Assembly (NCBI RefSeq): GCF_024170005.1
Contig: NZ_JALJXJ010000001.1
Location: 186,001 to 250,000 of the forward strand
From: Azospirillum lipoferum
Lineage (GTDB): Bacteria > Pseudomonadota > Alphaproteobacteria > Azospirillales > Azospirillaceae
Length of the DNA: 64,000 bases
Direction: 5' to 3'
Position numbers and translations under genes: made by a program. Positions 9,019 to 18,441 of the stretch are shown piece after piece. The notes beneath the pieces are model-generated. The model was not told the DNA's origin. It made no database searches and saw only the letters and a list, made by a program, of their open reading frames with translations. Positions within the stretch are counted from its first letter, which is position 1, and each line of letters opens with the position of its first letter.

Positions 9019-10425
9019 TCACTCCGCCGCCAGAAGGGTGGAGGACGGGCCGGACTCCCACGGCGCCGGCTGGCGGACCTGCCGCCAGATCGGATTCGAC
9101 AGCGTCTTGTCGATCTCCTCGCAGAGATTGACGATGCCGTCATAGCCGGCATAGGCGTGGTGGCGCTCCTGGTTGATGTCGAGCCAGGGAACCTTGGCCT
9201 TCAGCGAGATGAACTGCGAGCGGCCGCCGGACATCATGATGTCGGCCTGATTGTCGACCAGCATCTTGTAGATGTCGCGCGGCTTCAGGTCGTCCCACTG
9301 GTGGAACTCCTCGCCCTTCATCTTCTTGATGCGCTCCTTGTCCTCCTTGGTCGATTTCTTGGTGGAGGTGCCGAGGATGGTCAGCCCGGCGCCTTCCAGC
9401 GCGCTGACCATCGACCAGCTCTTGACCCCGCCGGTGAAGAGAAGGACGCGCTTGCCGTCGAAACGCGGCTTGTAGGGTTCCAGCCGGCGCCAGACGCGGC
9501 TTTCCTCCCGCGCGATCACGCCTTCCGCCCGGTCGATCAGGCCCTTGTCGGCGCCGCGCTCCACCAGCATGCGGGTCATGGTGCGCAGGGTGTCCGACAT
9601 GTCGGAGACCCCGTAGAAGGAGCCCTCGAAATAGGGGATGCCGTAGCGCTCCTCCATCTTGCGGCCGACATTCACCAGCGCCTGGCTGCACACCATCATG
9701 GTGACGCGGGCACGGTGGGCCTGGGCGACCTCCTGGTAGCGGCCGTCGCCGGAGATGCAGGACAACAGGCGGATGCCGATCTCGTCCAGCAGTGGCTTGA
9801 CCAGCCACAGCTCGCCGGCGAGGTTGTATTCGCCGATGATGCAGACGTCGGTGGGGGTGGTGTAGTCCGGTTCCACCGTGCCGATCACATGGTCGAGCAG
9901 GGCTTCGCCGGCCAGCTTGTTGCCGAGATTCTTCGATCCGACGAAGCCGGGGGCATCGACCGGGATCACCGGCTTGCCAAGCTTCTGCGCCGCGAACTTG
10001 CAGACCGCGGCGATGTCGTCGCCGGTCATGGCGGGCACGCAGGTCTGATAGACGAAGACGGCCGGCGGGTCGTATTGCTGAACGATCTCCTTGATGGCGC
10101 GATAGAGCTTCTTCTCGCCGCCGCCGATGACGTCCAGTTCGGACAGATCGGTGGTGAAGCCGGTGCGGTAGAGCTGCGAGCCGGAGGATTTGGAGCCGCG
10201 GTTGTCCCACGAGTTGCCGAGACAGGCGATCGGGCCATGCACCAGATGGGCGGCGTCGGCGATCGGTTGCAGCACGATCATCGCGCCGTCATAGGCGCAG
10301 CCGCCGGCCGCCGCTCCCGGCTTCAGCGACTTGGTGCAGCCCTTCTTCTTCTCCTTGGCCGATTTGGCTTGGTTGGTCGCGCAGCCCGGTTCGTTGAAGA
10401 CGTCCTGGATCTTGTCCTGGAGCAT
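9019..10425 (-). CDS. nifE: Nitrogenase cofactor scaffold subunit NifE
   Basis: Alpha subunit of the NifEN scaffold, paralogous to NifD. The 468-residue protein shows GGCAYDGAMIVLQPIADAAH and HGPIACLGNSWDNRG near the N terminus (bridging-cluster Cys), QTCVPAMTGDDI, and MMVCSQALVNVG in the middle. A Lys-rich stretch (AKEKKKGCTK) precedes the core. The start at 10425 (MLQDKIQDVF) is preferred over 10440 because GGAGAAG lies 8 bases upstream. It heads the operon nifE-nifN-nifX-DUF269-DUF683-fdx, behind a sigma-54 promoter with two NifA sites. Confidence 0.97.
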   Translation of the reverse strand: MLQDKIQDVFNEPGCATNQAKSAKEKKKGCTKSLKPGAAAGGCAYDGAMIVLQPIADAAHLVHGPIACLGNSWDNRGSKSSGSQLYRTGFTTDLSELDVIGGGEKKLYRAIKEIVQQYDPPAVFVYQTCVPAMTGDDIAAVCKFAAQKLGKPVIPVDAPGFVGSKNLGNKLAGEALLDHVIGTVEPDYTTPTDVCIIGEYNLAGELWLVKPLLDEIGIRLLSCISGDGRYQEVAQAHRARVTMMVCSQALVNVGRKMEERYGIPYFEGSFYGVSDMSDTLRTMTRMLVERGADKGLIDRAEGVIAREESRVWRRLEPYKPRFDGKRVLLFTGGVKSWSMVSALEGAGLTILGTSTKKSTKEDKERIKKMKGEEFHQWDDLKPRDIYKMLVDNQADIMMSGGRSQFISLKAKVPWLDINQERHHAYAGYDGIVNLCEEIDKTLSNPIWRQVRQPAPWESGPSSTLLAAE

Positions 10426-10473
10426 GCCCGCTTCTCCCATCCTGGCGCCGGAAATGGCTCTGCGTTGGCGTAT

Positions 10474-10489
10474 TGCAGGGGGCGTGCCA
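10474..10489 (-). promoter_or_regulatory. Sigma-54 (-24/-12) promoter of nifE
   Basis: On the minus strand the bases read TGGCACGCCCCCTGCA. This matches TGGCACG-N4-TTGCW except for the first T of the -12 box. It lies 49 bases upstream of the nifE ATG. The predicted transcript start is about 10463. Confidence 0.88.
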
Positions 10490-10534
10490 TATAGTAAGGT
10501 CTTGAAAAGAATGGATTGTCTGATTCGTGGGTTC

Positions 10535-10550
10535 TGTCCGATAGATGACA
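10535..10550 (-). promoter_or_regulatory. NifA upstream activator site 1 for nifE
   Basis: TGTCCGATAGATGACA fits TGT-N10-ACA exactly. It is centred about 80 bases upstream of the predicted nifE transcript start, within the usual range for NifA. Confidence 0.8.
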
Positions 10551-10573
10551 ATCGGGAAGGCGCCTGGGATGCT

Positions 10574-10589
10574 TGTCGGGTGTCGCACA
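10574..10589 (-). promoter_or_regulatory. NifA upstream activator site 2 for nifE
   Basis: TGTCGGGTGTCGCACA fits TGT-N10-ACA. It is 39 bases upstream of site 1, centred about -119 from the predicted start. It also lies 65 bases before the start codon of the opposite-strand gene at 10654. Confidence 0.75.
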
Positions 10590-10653
10590 TCCCGCACAGG
10601 AACAGGGCGGAGCCGGCCGTATCAGAACGCTCGCAGGAATGGGACGGGGGACG

Positions 10654-11193
10654 ATGGTGGTGATCGGACGGTGCTGTGCTGGGATGATCGCCGGGTGGCT
10701 GATGACGCTGCCGGTCATGGCCGCGCAAAAAGGGGCGGCGCAGGATGCCGCGGTGATCCGGCTGGCGCAGGAACCGGGGCACGAAATCGGGGTTGCCTGC
10801 CGCTACCTCGACCTCGATCAGCGACCGGCGCCGCCGGAGGCGGCTCAGCTGTGCGAGGATGCCGCTGATCTCGTGGTGCGGAAGGTGTCCGGACAGGACA
10901 GGTCCGTGGTGCGCCTCGGCCTGCGCACGGTGACCCCGGATGCCGAACCGGCGGAGGATAAGCCTCCCACGGTCGATGGCCCGATCCTGCTGGTGGTTCT
11001 GGAGGGCCGTCAGGATTGGAGCGGCACCGCCCGTCCCCGCCTGCTGCTGCGCGCCCGGCCGGTCCGCGACGGTGTCGCCGCCCCGTCGGTCGGCCTGCCG
11101 CCGGCTTCGGTCGAACTGGGCGGGGAGGGCTGGCGGGCAGCGGCCGATCGGGTGCTGGAACGGGTGGTAAGCTTCGCTCTGCGGGATGGCTGA
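10654..11193 (+). CDS. Unknown exported protein encoded between nifK and nifE
   Basis: I do not recognise a family. The 179-residue product has a probable signal peptide (Arg near the start, hydrophobic GMIAGWLMTLPV, cleavage after VMA). The mature part contains two Cys (VACRYLD and QLCED), which could form a disulfide, and a long beta-like segment (PILLVVLEG, RPRLLLRARPV). It is on the strand opposite to the nif genes, and its upstream region is shared with the nifE promoter. The ATG at 10654 follows GGGACGGGGG; 10639 is an alternative start. It could be a periplasmic accessory protein or unrelated to nitrogen fixation. Confidence 0.65.
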   Translation: MVVIGRCCAGMIAGWLMTLPVMAAQKGAAQDAAVIRLAQEPGHEIGVACRYLDLDQRPAPPEAAQLCEDAADLVVRKVSGQDRSVVRLGLRTVTPDAEPAEDKPPTVDGPILLVVLEGRQDWSGTARPRLLLRARPVRDGVAAPSVGLPPASVELGGEGWRAAADRVLERVVSFALRDG

Positions 11194-11209
11194 GGCGCGG
11201 GGGACACGG

Positions 11210-11246
11210 AAAAACCCGGAGCGCGCCGTTACCGGCGCACTCCGGG
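11210..11246 (-). terminator. Rho-independent terminator of nifHDK
   Basis: A long GC-rich hairpin at 11215-11246 (arms CCCGGAGCGCGCCG and CGGCGCACTCCGGG, one mismatch) is followed on the minus strand by TTTTT at 11214-11210. It is about 90 bases past the nifK stop, so nifE needs its own promoter. Confidence 0.85.
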
Positions 11247-11335
11247 CTGGGAAGGTTGCCGCCGAGCCGGGGGGATGGGAACCCCGGCCCGGCAGTTGGG
11301 CTGAACCGATGCCTGATGTGCTGCCGGCGAACCGG

Positions 11336-12895
11336 TCAGCGGATCAGGTCGAACGAGTAGTCGGTCTTGCCGACGATGTTGGTGTTGGCGTCGATGTCCT
11401 CGAAGATCCGGTCCAGGATCCGCACCAGCACGTTCAGCGCGCCCTGGTAGCCCCAGGTCGGATAGCGGTGGTGGTGGTGGCGGTCGAAGATCGGGTAGGT
11501 CAGGCGGATCAGCGGGATCTTGGTGTCACGCTCCAGATACTTGCCGTAGCTGTTGCCGATGATGTAGTCCACCTTGTCGGTGAAGATCAGCGAGCGCAGG
11601 TGCCACAGGTCCTTGCCGCCATGGGCCGCACCCGAGGCGCCGAAGGGCGAGCCGTCCAGAGCCTTCTGGACCTGCTTCTCCCACTTCTTGGAGCCGGACG
11701 TCGACAGGATGTGCACCGGCTCCGCACCCAGTTCCAGCAGGAAGCGGGTCATGCCCAGGCAGAAGTCCGGATCGCCGTAGACGGCGAAGCGCTTGCCATG
11801 CATGTGGGTGTGGCTGTCGGCGATGGCGTCGACCAGACGGCCGCGTTCCAGCTTCAGGCTGGCCGGCACCGGCTTGCCCGACAGTTCCGCCAGCTTCAGC
11901 AGCAGCTCGTCGGTGGCGGTGACGCCCATCGGGTAGTTGAACTTGGCGACCTGCTGGCCCTTTTCCTTGCAGAATTGTAGGGTCTGGGTCGTGTTGTACT
12001 CCTGCATGGAGAGGGTGGCCTTGGCGTGCAGGGCCTCCTTGGTCTCCTCGATGGTGGTGCCGCCGTCATACATGCGGTACTCGCCATCCATCGGCGTGTC
12101 GAAATTGTCGGACACGTCGGACAGGATCTGCAGCTTCACGCCGAATTCGCCGGCGATGCGCTTCAGTTCGCGGTTGTTGCCGACGGCGAAGCCGTCGAAG
12201 CCGGGGATCAGGTTGATCTGCTCGGTCTTGGGCGTGTCGAAATTCTCCGACGTCCCCCAGAAGTTGGTCAGGATCCCCTTGATCATGTTGTCGTAGCCGA
12301 CGATGTGGCTGCCGACGAAGGCCGGGGTGTGGGCGTAGGGGACCGGGAAGTCGGCCGGGACGCTGTCCTTGTTCTTGGCGTTGGCGATGAAGCCCTGCAG
12401 GTCGTCGCCGATGACTTCGGCCATGCAGGTGGTCATCACCGCGATCATCTTCGGCTTGTAGAGCGCATAGGCGTTCGCCAGGCCGTCGATCATGTTGTTC
12501 AGGCCGCCGAACACCGCCGCGTCTTCCGTCATCGACGAGGAGACCGCGCTGTTCGGCTCCTTGAAGTGGCGGGTCAGGTGGGTGCGGTAATAGGCGACGC
12601 AGCCCTGGGAACCATGGACGAAGGGCAGGGTGCCCTCGAAGCCCTGGGCGGCGAACATCGCGCCGATCGGCTGGCAGGCCTTGGTCGGGTTGATGACCAC
12701 CGCTTCACGGGCGAAGTTCTTCGCCTTGTAGTCCTCGGACTTGGTCCATTCGGAGACGCGGGCGACTTCCTCGTCCGAATGGCCGTACTCGAACTCGGTC
12801 TTCTTCTTCTCGAACATCGCCGCATATTCGGGCTGCCGGAAGAGGGTGTAATGGTCGAGGACCTTGTCGGCGCTCTGCGAAAGCTTGTCGGTCAT
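11336..12895 (-). CDS. nifK: Nitrogenase MoFe protein beta chain
   Basis: Beta subunit of the alpha2beta2 dinitrogenase; it shares the P-cluster with NifD. The 519-residue length is typical. P-cluster ligands appear as Cys74 (TKACQPIGA), Cys99 ([13 protein letters not shown]) and Cys157 ([12 protein letters not shown]). The N-terminal extension typical of Mo-nitrogenase beta chains is present. The ATG at 12895 follows AGGAG and lies 31 bases after nifD. Last gene of the nifHDK operon. Confidence 0.98.
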   Translation of the reverse strand: MTDKLSQSADKVLDHYTLFRQPEYAAMFEKKKTEFEYGHSDEEVARVSEWTKSEDYKAKNFAREAVVINPTKACQPIGAMFAAQGFEGTLPFVHGSQGCVAYYRTHLTRHFKEPNSAVSSSMTEDAAVFGGLNNMIDGLANAYALYKPKMIAVMTTCMAEVIGDDLQGFIANAKNKDSVPADFPVPYAHTPAFVGSHIVGYDNMIKGILTNFWGTSENFDTPKTEQINLIPGFDGFAVGNNRELKRIAGEFGVKLQILSDVSDNFDTPMDGEYRMYDGGTTIEETKEALHAKATLSMQEYNTTQTLQFCKEKGQQVAKFNYPMGVTATDELLLKLAELSGKPVPASLKLERGRLVDAIADSHTHMHGKRFAVYGDPDFCLGMTRFLLELGAEPVHILSTSGSKKWEKQVQKALDGSPFGASGAAHGGKDLWHLRSLIFTDKVDYIIGNSYGKYLERDTKIPLIRLTYPIFDRHHHHRYPTWGYQGALNVLVRILDRIFEDIDANTNIVGKTDYSFDLIR

Positions 12896-12926
12896 TCTCA
12901 AATTCTCCTGTTCCAGAGGCCGATGG

Positions 12927-14366
12927 TCAGAACGGGGCCTTCATCACGCCCCAGACGGGGTTGTTGATGGCCAGGTCCATGTCGCGGGCGAAGATCGCGA
13001 AACCGTCATAGCCGTGGTACGGGCCGGAGTAGTCCCAGCTGTGCATCTGGCGGAACGGCAGGCCCATCTTCTGGAACACGTATTTTTCCTTGATGCCCGA
13101 CGCGACGAGGTCGGGACGCATCGCCTCGACGAACTTCTCCAGTTCGAACGCGGTGACGTCGTCGTAGATCAGCGTGCCTTCCTTCACATAGTGGGGTGTG
13201 CGCTGATAATCGTCGTTGTGGGCGAACTCGTAACCGGTGCCGATGATCTCCATGCCGAGGTCATGGTAGGCATCGACGACGTGGCGGGGACGCAGGCCGC
13301 CGACATAGATCATGACCTTCTTGCCATTCAGCCGCGGCTTGTACTTGGCGATGACCGCATCGACCATCGGCTGGTAGCGGGCGATGACCTTCTCGGCGTT
13401 CTCCTTGATCTTGTCGTCGAAGAGTGCCGCGATCTTGCGCAGGGACTCGGCGATCTGGCTCGGGCCGAAGAAGTTGTATTCCATCCACGGAATATTGAAC
13501 TTCTCTTCCATGTGGCGCGCGATGTAGTTCATCGAGCGGTAGCAGTGGATCAGGTTGACCTTGGCCTTCGGCGTGTTCTCCAGCTCCGCCAGCGTGCCGT
13601 CGCCCGACCACTGGGCGATCACGCGCAGGCCGATCTCCTCCAGCAGGATGCGGCTCGACCAGGCGTCGCCGCCGATGTTGTAGTCGCCGATGATGGTGAC
13701 GTCGTAGGGGGTGGAGACGAAGCCGGCCTTGGGTTCCGTCTTCTCGAACACCCAGTCGCGGATGGCGTCGTTGGCGATGTGGTGGCCCAGCGACTGGGAC
13801 ACGCCGCGGAAGCCTTCGCAGCGCACGGGGATGACCGGCTTGCCGATTTCCGCCGACTTGGCGCGGGCGACAGCCTCGATGTCGTCGCCGATCAGACCGA
13901 TCGGGCATTCCGACTGGATCGAGATGCCGTTCACCAGCGGGAACAGCTCGTTGATTTCCTCGATGACCTTGTGCAGCTTCTTGTCGCCGCCGAAGACGAT
14001 GTCCTTCTCCTGGAAGTCGGAGGTGAAGTGCATCGTGCCCCAGCTGTCCACACCGGTGTCGCCGATGTAGTAGTTGCGGCGGCCGGACCAGGAGTAATAG
14101 CCGCAGCCCACGGGCCCGTGGGAGATGTGGATCATGTCCTTGATCGGACCCCACACCACGCCCTTGGAGCCGGCATAGGCGCAGCCGCGGATGGTCATGA
14201 CGCCGGGGATGGACTTGACGTTCGACTTGACGCCGCAGTCCTTGGCCTCGGCCTCCAGCACGTTCAGGTGCTTGGCGCGGCGCTTGCGGGACTTTTCGGG
14301 ATAGGCTTCGAGGACTTCGTTGACGAGGTTCTTGACGTCGACCGTGGTGTTCTCGGACAGGCTCAT
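12927..14366 (-). CDS. nifD: Nitrogenase MoFe protein alpha chain
   Basis: Alpha subunit of dinitrogenase, carrying the FeMo-cofactor. In this 479-residue protein the key residues fall at canonical numbers: P-cluster Cys62 (RGCAYAG), Cys88 ([10 protein letters not shown]) and Cys154 ([11 protein letters not shown]); cofactor ligands Cys275 (IHCYRSMN) and His442 ([12 protein letters not shown]); substrate-channel His195 (GHHIAND). This identifies a molybdenum nitrogenase, not Vnf or Anf. A GGAGG site precedes the ATG. The gap to nifH is 217 bases and holds a strong hairpin. Confidence 0.99.
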   Translation of the reverse strand: MSLSENTTVDVKNLVNEVLEAYPEKSRKRRAKHLNVLEAEAKDCGVKSNVKSIPGVMTIRGCAYAGSKGVVWGPIKDMIHISHGPVGCGYYSWSGRRNYYIGDTGVDSWGTMHFTSDFQEKDIVFGGDKKLHKVIEEINELFPLVNGISIQSECPIGLIGDDIEAVARAKSAEIGKPVIPVRCEGFRGVSQSLGHHIANDAIRDWVFEKTEPKAGFVSTPYDVTIIGDYNIGGDAWSSRILLEEIGLRVIAQWSGDGTLAELENTPKAKVNLIHCYRSMNYIARHMEEKFNIPWMEYNFFGPSQIAESLRKIAALFDDKIKENAEKVIARYQPMVDAVIAKYKPRLNGKKVMIYVGGLRPRHVVDAYHDLGMEIIGTGYEFAHNDDYQRTPHYVKEGTLIYDDVTAFELEKFVEAMRPDLVASGIKEKYVFQKMGLPFRQMHSWDYSGPYHGYDGFAIFARDMDLAINNPVWGVMKAPF

Positions 14367-14527
14367 AGCCGGCCTCCTGCTTGAATATTCCGCGCCACTT
14401 CAGCGCGTGACCGAGCCCCTCCCTCCCACGCCGTCGCCCCTGGGCATGCCCCCCCTGGGAATGCCCATTGGGGATGTCTTGGGTCGGCGTTGTGCGGGGC
14501 TGGGGATGGGGCCAGTGTTCAGGCGGT

Positions 14528-14554
14528 CCCCCCTGCGCGGAAGGCGCAGGGGGG
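14528..14554 (-). other. Strong intercistronic hairpin between nifH and nifD
   Basis: A perfect 11-bp stem, CCCCCCTGCGC with GCGCAGGGGGG, around a 5-base loop, located ~30 bases after the nifH stop. No T-run follows on the minus strand, so it is more likely an mRNA-stabilising or attenuating element that raises nifH transcript over nifDK than a full terminator. The function is inferred. Confidence 0.7.
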
Positions 14555-14583
14555 CCGGTAGGCAACCGTCGCTACGCCTGGGG

Positions 14584-15597
<1,014 letters not shown>

Positions 15598-15646
15598 CTA
15601 TCTGATATTATTCGCATATTTTTTGAGATCGCGTTTCCCTCTCCTT

Positions 15647-15662
15647 TGTCGGGGTCCCGACA
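15647..15662 (-). promoter_or_regulatory. NifA activator site of nifH (perfect palindrome)
   Basis: TGTCGGGGTCCCGACA is both a TGT-N10-ACA NifA site and a perfect palindrome with 7-bp arms (TGTCGGG / CCCGACA). It is centred about 104 bases upstream of the predicted start. Confidence 0.88.
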
Positions 15663-15674
15663 CATACGACAAAG

Positions 15675-15691
15675 CCCGACATTTTGTCGGG
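15675..15691. repeat. Everted copy of the nifH activator half-sites
   Basis: CCCGACATTTTGTCGGG repeats the same 7-mers as the NifA site at 15647 but in reversed order (CCCGACA, 3 bases, TGTCGGG). It begins 13 bases beyond that site. By itself it is not a TGT-N10-ACA site. Confidence 0.75.
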
Positions 15692-15961
15692 ACTCTTGCG
15701 AAGGTCGGATGCCTGCTGGGTGAAGAGGCAGCCGATGGCGGATTTTGGTGACTTTTCGACGGTTGCGACATTGGCCCACGACGGCGGCAACACCTTGTCA
15801 GGTGCGAAATGATCTTTTCGCGCGCCCGCATCCGGACTGCGGAGAGGACCGATCCGCGCAACCGAATCCACATATGACTGTGCACGCGAAACGTGAAAAA
15901 CCTTCTTTGGCGGCGATCCGCCTGCGCACTAGAATGGGCGCGTCTGGGTAAAGGGGCGGTT

Positions 15962-16828
15962 ATGGTGAACGGAATCGGCATCGACATTGTCATCATCAAG
16001 AAGAACGGCACTGCCGACGTTGGCGCCAGTGCTTTTGCGGAGGTTGCGGAAACGATGCGCTTTGCGTTGCGCCGTCTGGGGGCAGATGCGGAGATCGCCA
16101 TCAACAAGCTCAACCGCCAGCGACGCGCCATCATTCTGGGCGCAATCGACCTGACGCCGGAGGAAGGCAGCCGCTTTCCCAGCACGTCCATCCTTTACAA
16201 TCTGGAACAGATCCGCACGCTGCACCCGCGCAATGCCCATTACTTGGATCTCCTGCGCCGCTGCCCGGTTTGGGATTACAGCCATCGCAACATTGCCGAT
16301 CTGGCCGGGATGGGCATCCATGCGCACTATGTTCCCATCGGGCATGTGGACGAGATGACCCGGATCCAGAACAGCCCATCCCCTGCCATCGATGTGCTGT
16401 TCTATGGCGCCGTGAACCCGCGCCGCAGCGCGATCCTCGACGCGCTGGGCAAGCGTGGCCTGACCGTGGTCAGCCTTGAACATTATTACGGAGCGCTCCG
16501 CGACCAGTTCGTCGCCGACGCGAAGCTGATTCTGAACCTGCATTACTACGAGGCGGGCATTTTCGAAATCGTACGCGTCTCCCACATGCTGTCAAACCGC
16601 AAGGCGGTGCTGACCGAACGCCATCCCGACACCGAGATCGACCCCGACCTGCTGGGCGGCCTGGCCTTCGCCCCTTACGAAGAGCTGGTCGAGGCGGCCT
16701 GTCGGCTGATTGCGGATGACGCGCGGCGGGAAGCCCTGGCGGAATCGGGATGGCGGTGCATGAGGCAACGGGACGCGGTGGAAGCCATGCGGAGGGTGGC
16801 GGGGGAATTGGGAATTGGGCGCGTTTGA
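15962..16828 (+). CDS. Glycosyltransferase-like protein (GT-B, CgeB/YkvP-type C-terminal region)
   Basis: A 288-residue protein. The middle reads YNLEQI, then VWDYSHRNIADL and HYVPIGHVDEM, followed by IDVLFYGAVNPRRSAILDALG and KLILNLHYYEAGIFEIVR. This order is typical of GT-B glycosyltransferases whose C-terminal half binds the nucleotide sugar. The donor and acceptor are unknown. It is read away from nifH and converges on the unknown gene at 16932. No polysaccharide cluster surrounds it. Confidence 0.65.
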   Translation: MVNGIGIDIVIIKKNGTADVGASAFAEVAETMRFALRRLGADAEIAINKLNRQRRAIILGAIDLTPEEGSRFPSTSILYNLEQIRTLHPRNAHYLDLLRRCPVWDYSHRNIADLAGMGIHAHYVPIGHVDEMTRIQNSPSPAIDVLFYGAVNPRRSAILDALGKRGLTVVSLEHYYGALRDQFVADAKLILNLHYYEAGIFEIVRVSHMLSNRKAVLTERHPDTEIDPDLLGGLAFAPYEELVEAACRLIADDARREALAESGWRCMRQRDAVEAMRRVAGELGIGRV

Positions 16829-16931
16829 AAGACGCCGGGAAGAGCGGTCGCTCATTCCCCGCCATGCCTTGCGTGAATGGGTTGACGTGCTGCGGTGGGA
16901 GCCGCGGTCCGGGCTGCCGATACCGGGCGTG

Positions 16932-18239
16932 TCAGCCGTTGTGCGCCAGGGCGTCGCGGGCCATGACAAGATGCATGGCCAACTCCTCCAACTCCCCGTC
17001 GAGGCCCATGTCGTGGAGAAGCTGGGCCAGCGACTGCCCCCGCCCTAGCAGGCGCCGTGCCGAGGCCGCATCGGTGGGGCGGCGGAGCATCGTTTCAATC
17101 AGCCGTTCTCCGGTCAGTTTCGCCAAAGCTTCCGTGCGCTCGACCAACCGCTGCTTCAGCGTGTCGAGCGTCGCCGGGCGGCCGGCATGGGTCAGGTCGG
17201 CGCAGAAATGGTGCAGGCTGCGCAACTGGCGCAGCAACGCCGCGAACAGCAGGTCGTCCAGCTCGCCACCGGCCGCGGCCTTGCCGACAAGATCGAACAA
17301 TGTGTCGGAAAGCCGCCATGCCGCCGAAAGCCAGTCGTTCATCGCCTTGCGGTCGGCCGGCTCGACGAAGGGGCCGGATTCCTCCTTTGTCTCCTCCTGG
17401 TCGTCCAGATTGCGCAACGCGATGACGATCAGCCCGTCGGCCTGGGCCAGGGTGGCGAGGCTGGCGTGCAGAGTCTTCAGTCCGCGGTCGGCAACGAACC
17501 CCTCTATCGCCTCGGTGGCCCGGCGCAACGAATAGCGGGCAAGCCGCCGCGACTGATAGACGACCTCCTGCAAGGCGCTGGCGCCGCCAAGTGCCTCCAG
17601 CGCCATCCGCCGTACCTCGAAGCGCAGCAGGGCACGGGCCAGCCGGTCGATGCCGCCGACGTCAATAGGGCGGGTGTCCCTGGTCAGCGTGTCGGCGGTG
17701 GCGCGGGCATCGGCCTCGATGGCGGCGATGACGGCCTGGAGGTGCCCCTTGCCGGCGCCGCGCATCCGGCCGACCAGCGCCCGCATCGCTTCGGCGAGGT
17801 CGACGGCGCCCGGCAGGCTTTCCTCATGGTCGGTGCGGCCGGCCACCAGCCGGTCGATCAGATGGTCGCGCACCCCCGGCAGCAGTACGTCGGTGACAAT
17901 CTGCCCGACCGGCCGCAGCAGCGCGTCGAGCATCTGGCCCTGTGGTTTGCCGGCCATCGCCGGCAACGGGTTGACCGGTTTGGGCACCAGCCGCGGCCGG
18001 TGCGGCTCCAGCAATTCCAGTACGGTGTCGCCGCGCAGTGGCGTGATGGTGCCGCGCAGAAGCTGGGCGAGCCGCAGAGCGGTGCGTGCCTCGGCGACGC
18101 CACGCGGCGGGCTGCCGACGGGCGTGCCAGGTGTGGAGGAGGTGGGGGTTTCGGCGGGCGTGCGGACAAGCGCCTGGGAAGGCACCGGCGGAGTGCGCCG
18201 GCGCCGGCTGTCGTCGTACTTGGTCGGCCAGAAGGCCAT
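16932..18239 (-). CDS. Unknown helical protein divergent from draT
   Basis: I do not recognise this 435-residue protein. It opens MAFWPTKYDDSRRRR, followed by a Pro/Thr/Ser-rich linker (residues ~15-45) and a long, predominantly helical, Ala/Leu/Arg-rich body with no transmembrane segment and no cofactor motif. An acidic DDQEETKEESG segment lies in the middle, and the last Cys-containing stretch is LHHFCADLTHAG. The ATG at 18239 is the most upstream convincing start. It shares a 202-base divergent region with draT, which suggests but does not prove a regulatory link. Confidence 0.7.
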   Translation of the reverse strand: MAFWPTKYDDSRRRRTPPVPSQALVRTPAETPTSSTPGTPVGSPPRGVAEARTALRLAQLLRGTITPLRGDTVLELLEPHRPRLVPKPVNPLPAMAGKPQGQMLDALLRPVGQIVTDVLLPGVRDHLIDRLVAGRTDHEESLPGAVDLAEAMRALVGRMRGAGKGHLQAVIAAIEADARATADTLTRDTRPIDVGGIDRLARALLRFEVRRMALEALGGASALQEVVYQSRRLARYSLRRATEAIEGFVADRGLKTLHASLATLAQADGLIVIALRNLDDQEETKEESGPFVEPADRKAMNDWLSAAWRLSDTLFDLVGKAAAGGELDDLLFAALLRQLRSLHHFCADLTHAGRPATLDTLKQRLVERTEALAKLTGERLIETMLRRPTDAASARRLLGRGQSLAQLLHDMGLDGELEELAMHLVMARDALAHNG

Positions 18240-18441
18240 GCGGGTGCCGCCGGATCGTAAGCGTCGCTGTACTGAGTATGGGGATGGATCGTTAGGCTGC
18301 AAATGGACAATGTTGCGACATGCGGCGAGACGCCCCGCGGGTTCTACCGGTGAGGGCTTGGCACGCGCTGACTTATGCAATATCCATATAAAAACTAATG
18401 TCATTGTGGCGGGGCGGTTCGGCGTGGCGGACGGGGTGGCG

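Noticed and set aside
18309..18322. TGTTGCGACA as a NifA site for draT
   Set aside because: The spacing between TGT and ACA is 4, not 10 bases.
18359..18380. TGGCACG resembling a sigma-54 -24 box upstream of draT
   Set aside because: The next TGC lies about 5 bases too far downstream for a -12 box, and no TGT-N10-ACA site accompanies it.
17650..18441. Long plus-strand reading frame upstream of draT
   Set aside because: It is an antisense shadow of the unknown gene at 16932-18239; DraT homology begins only at 18442.
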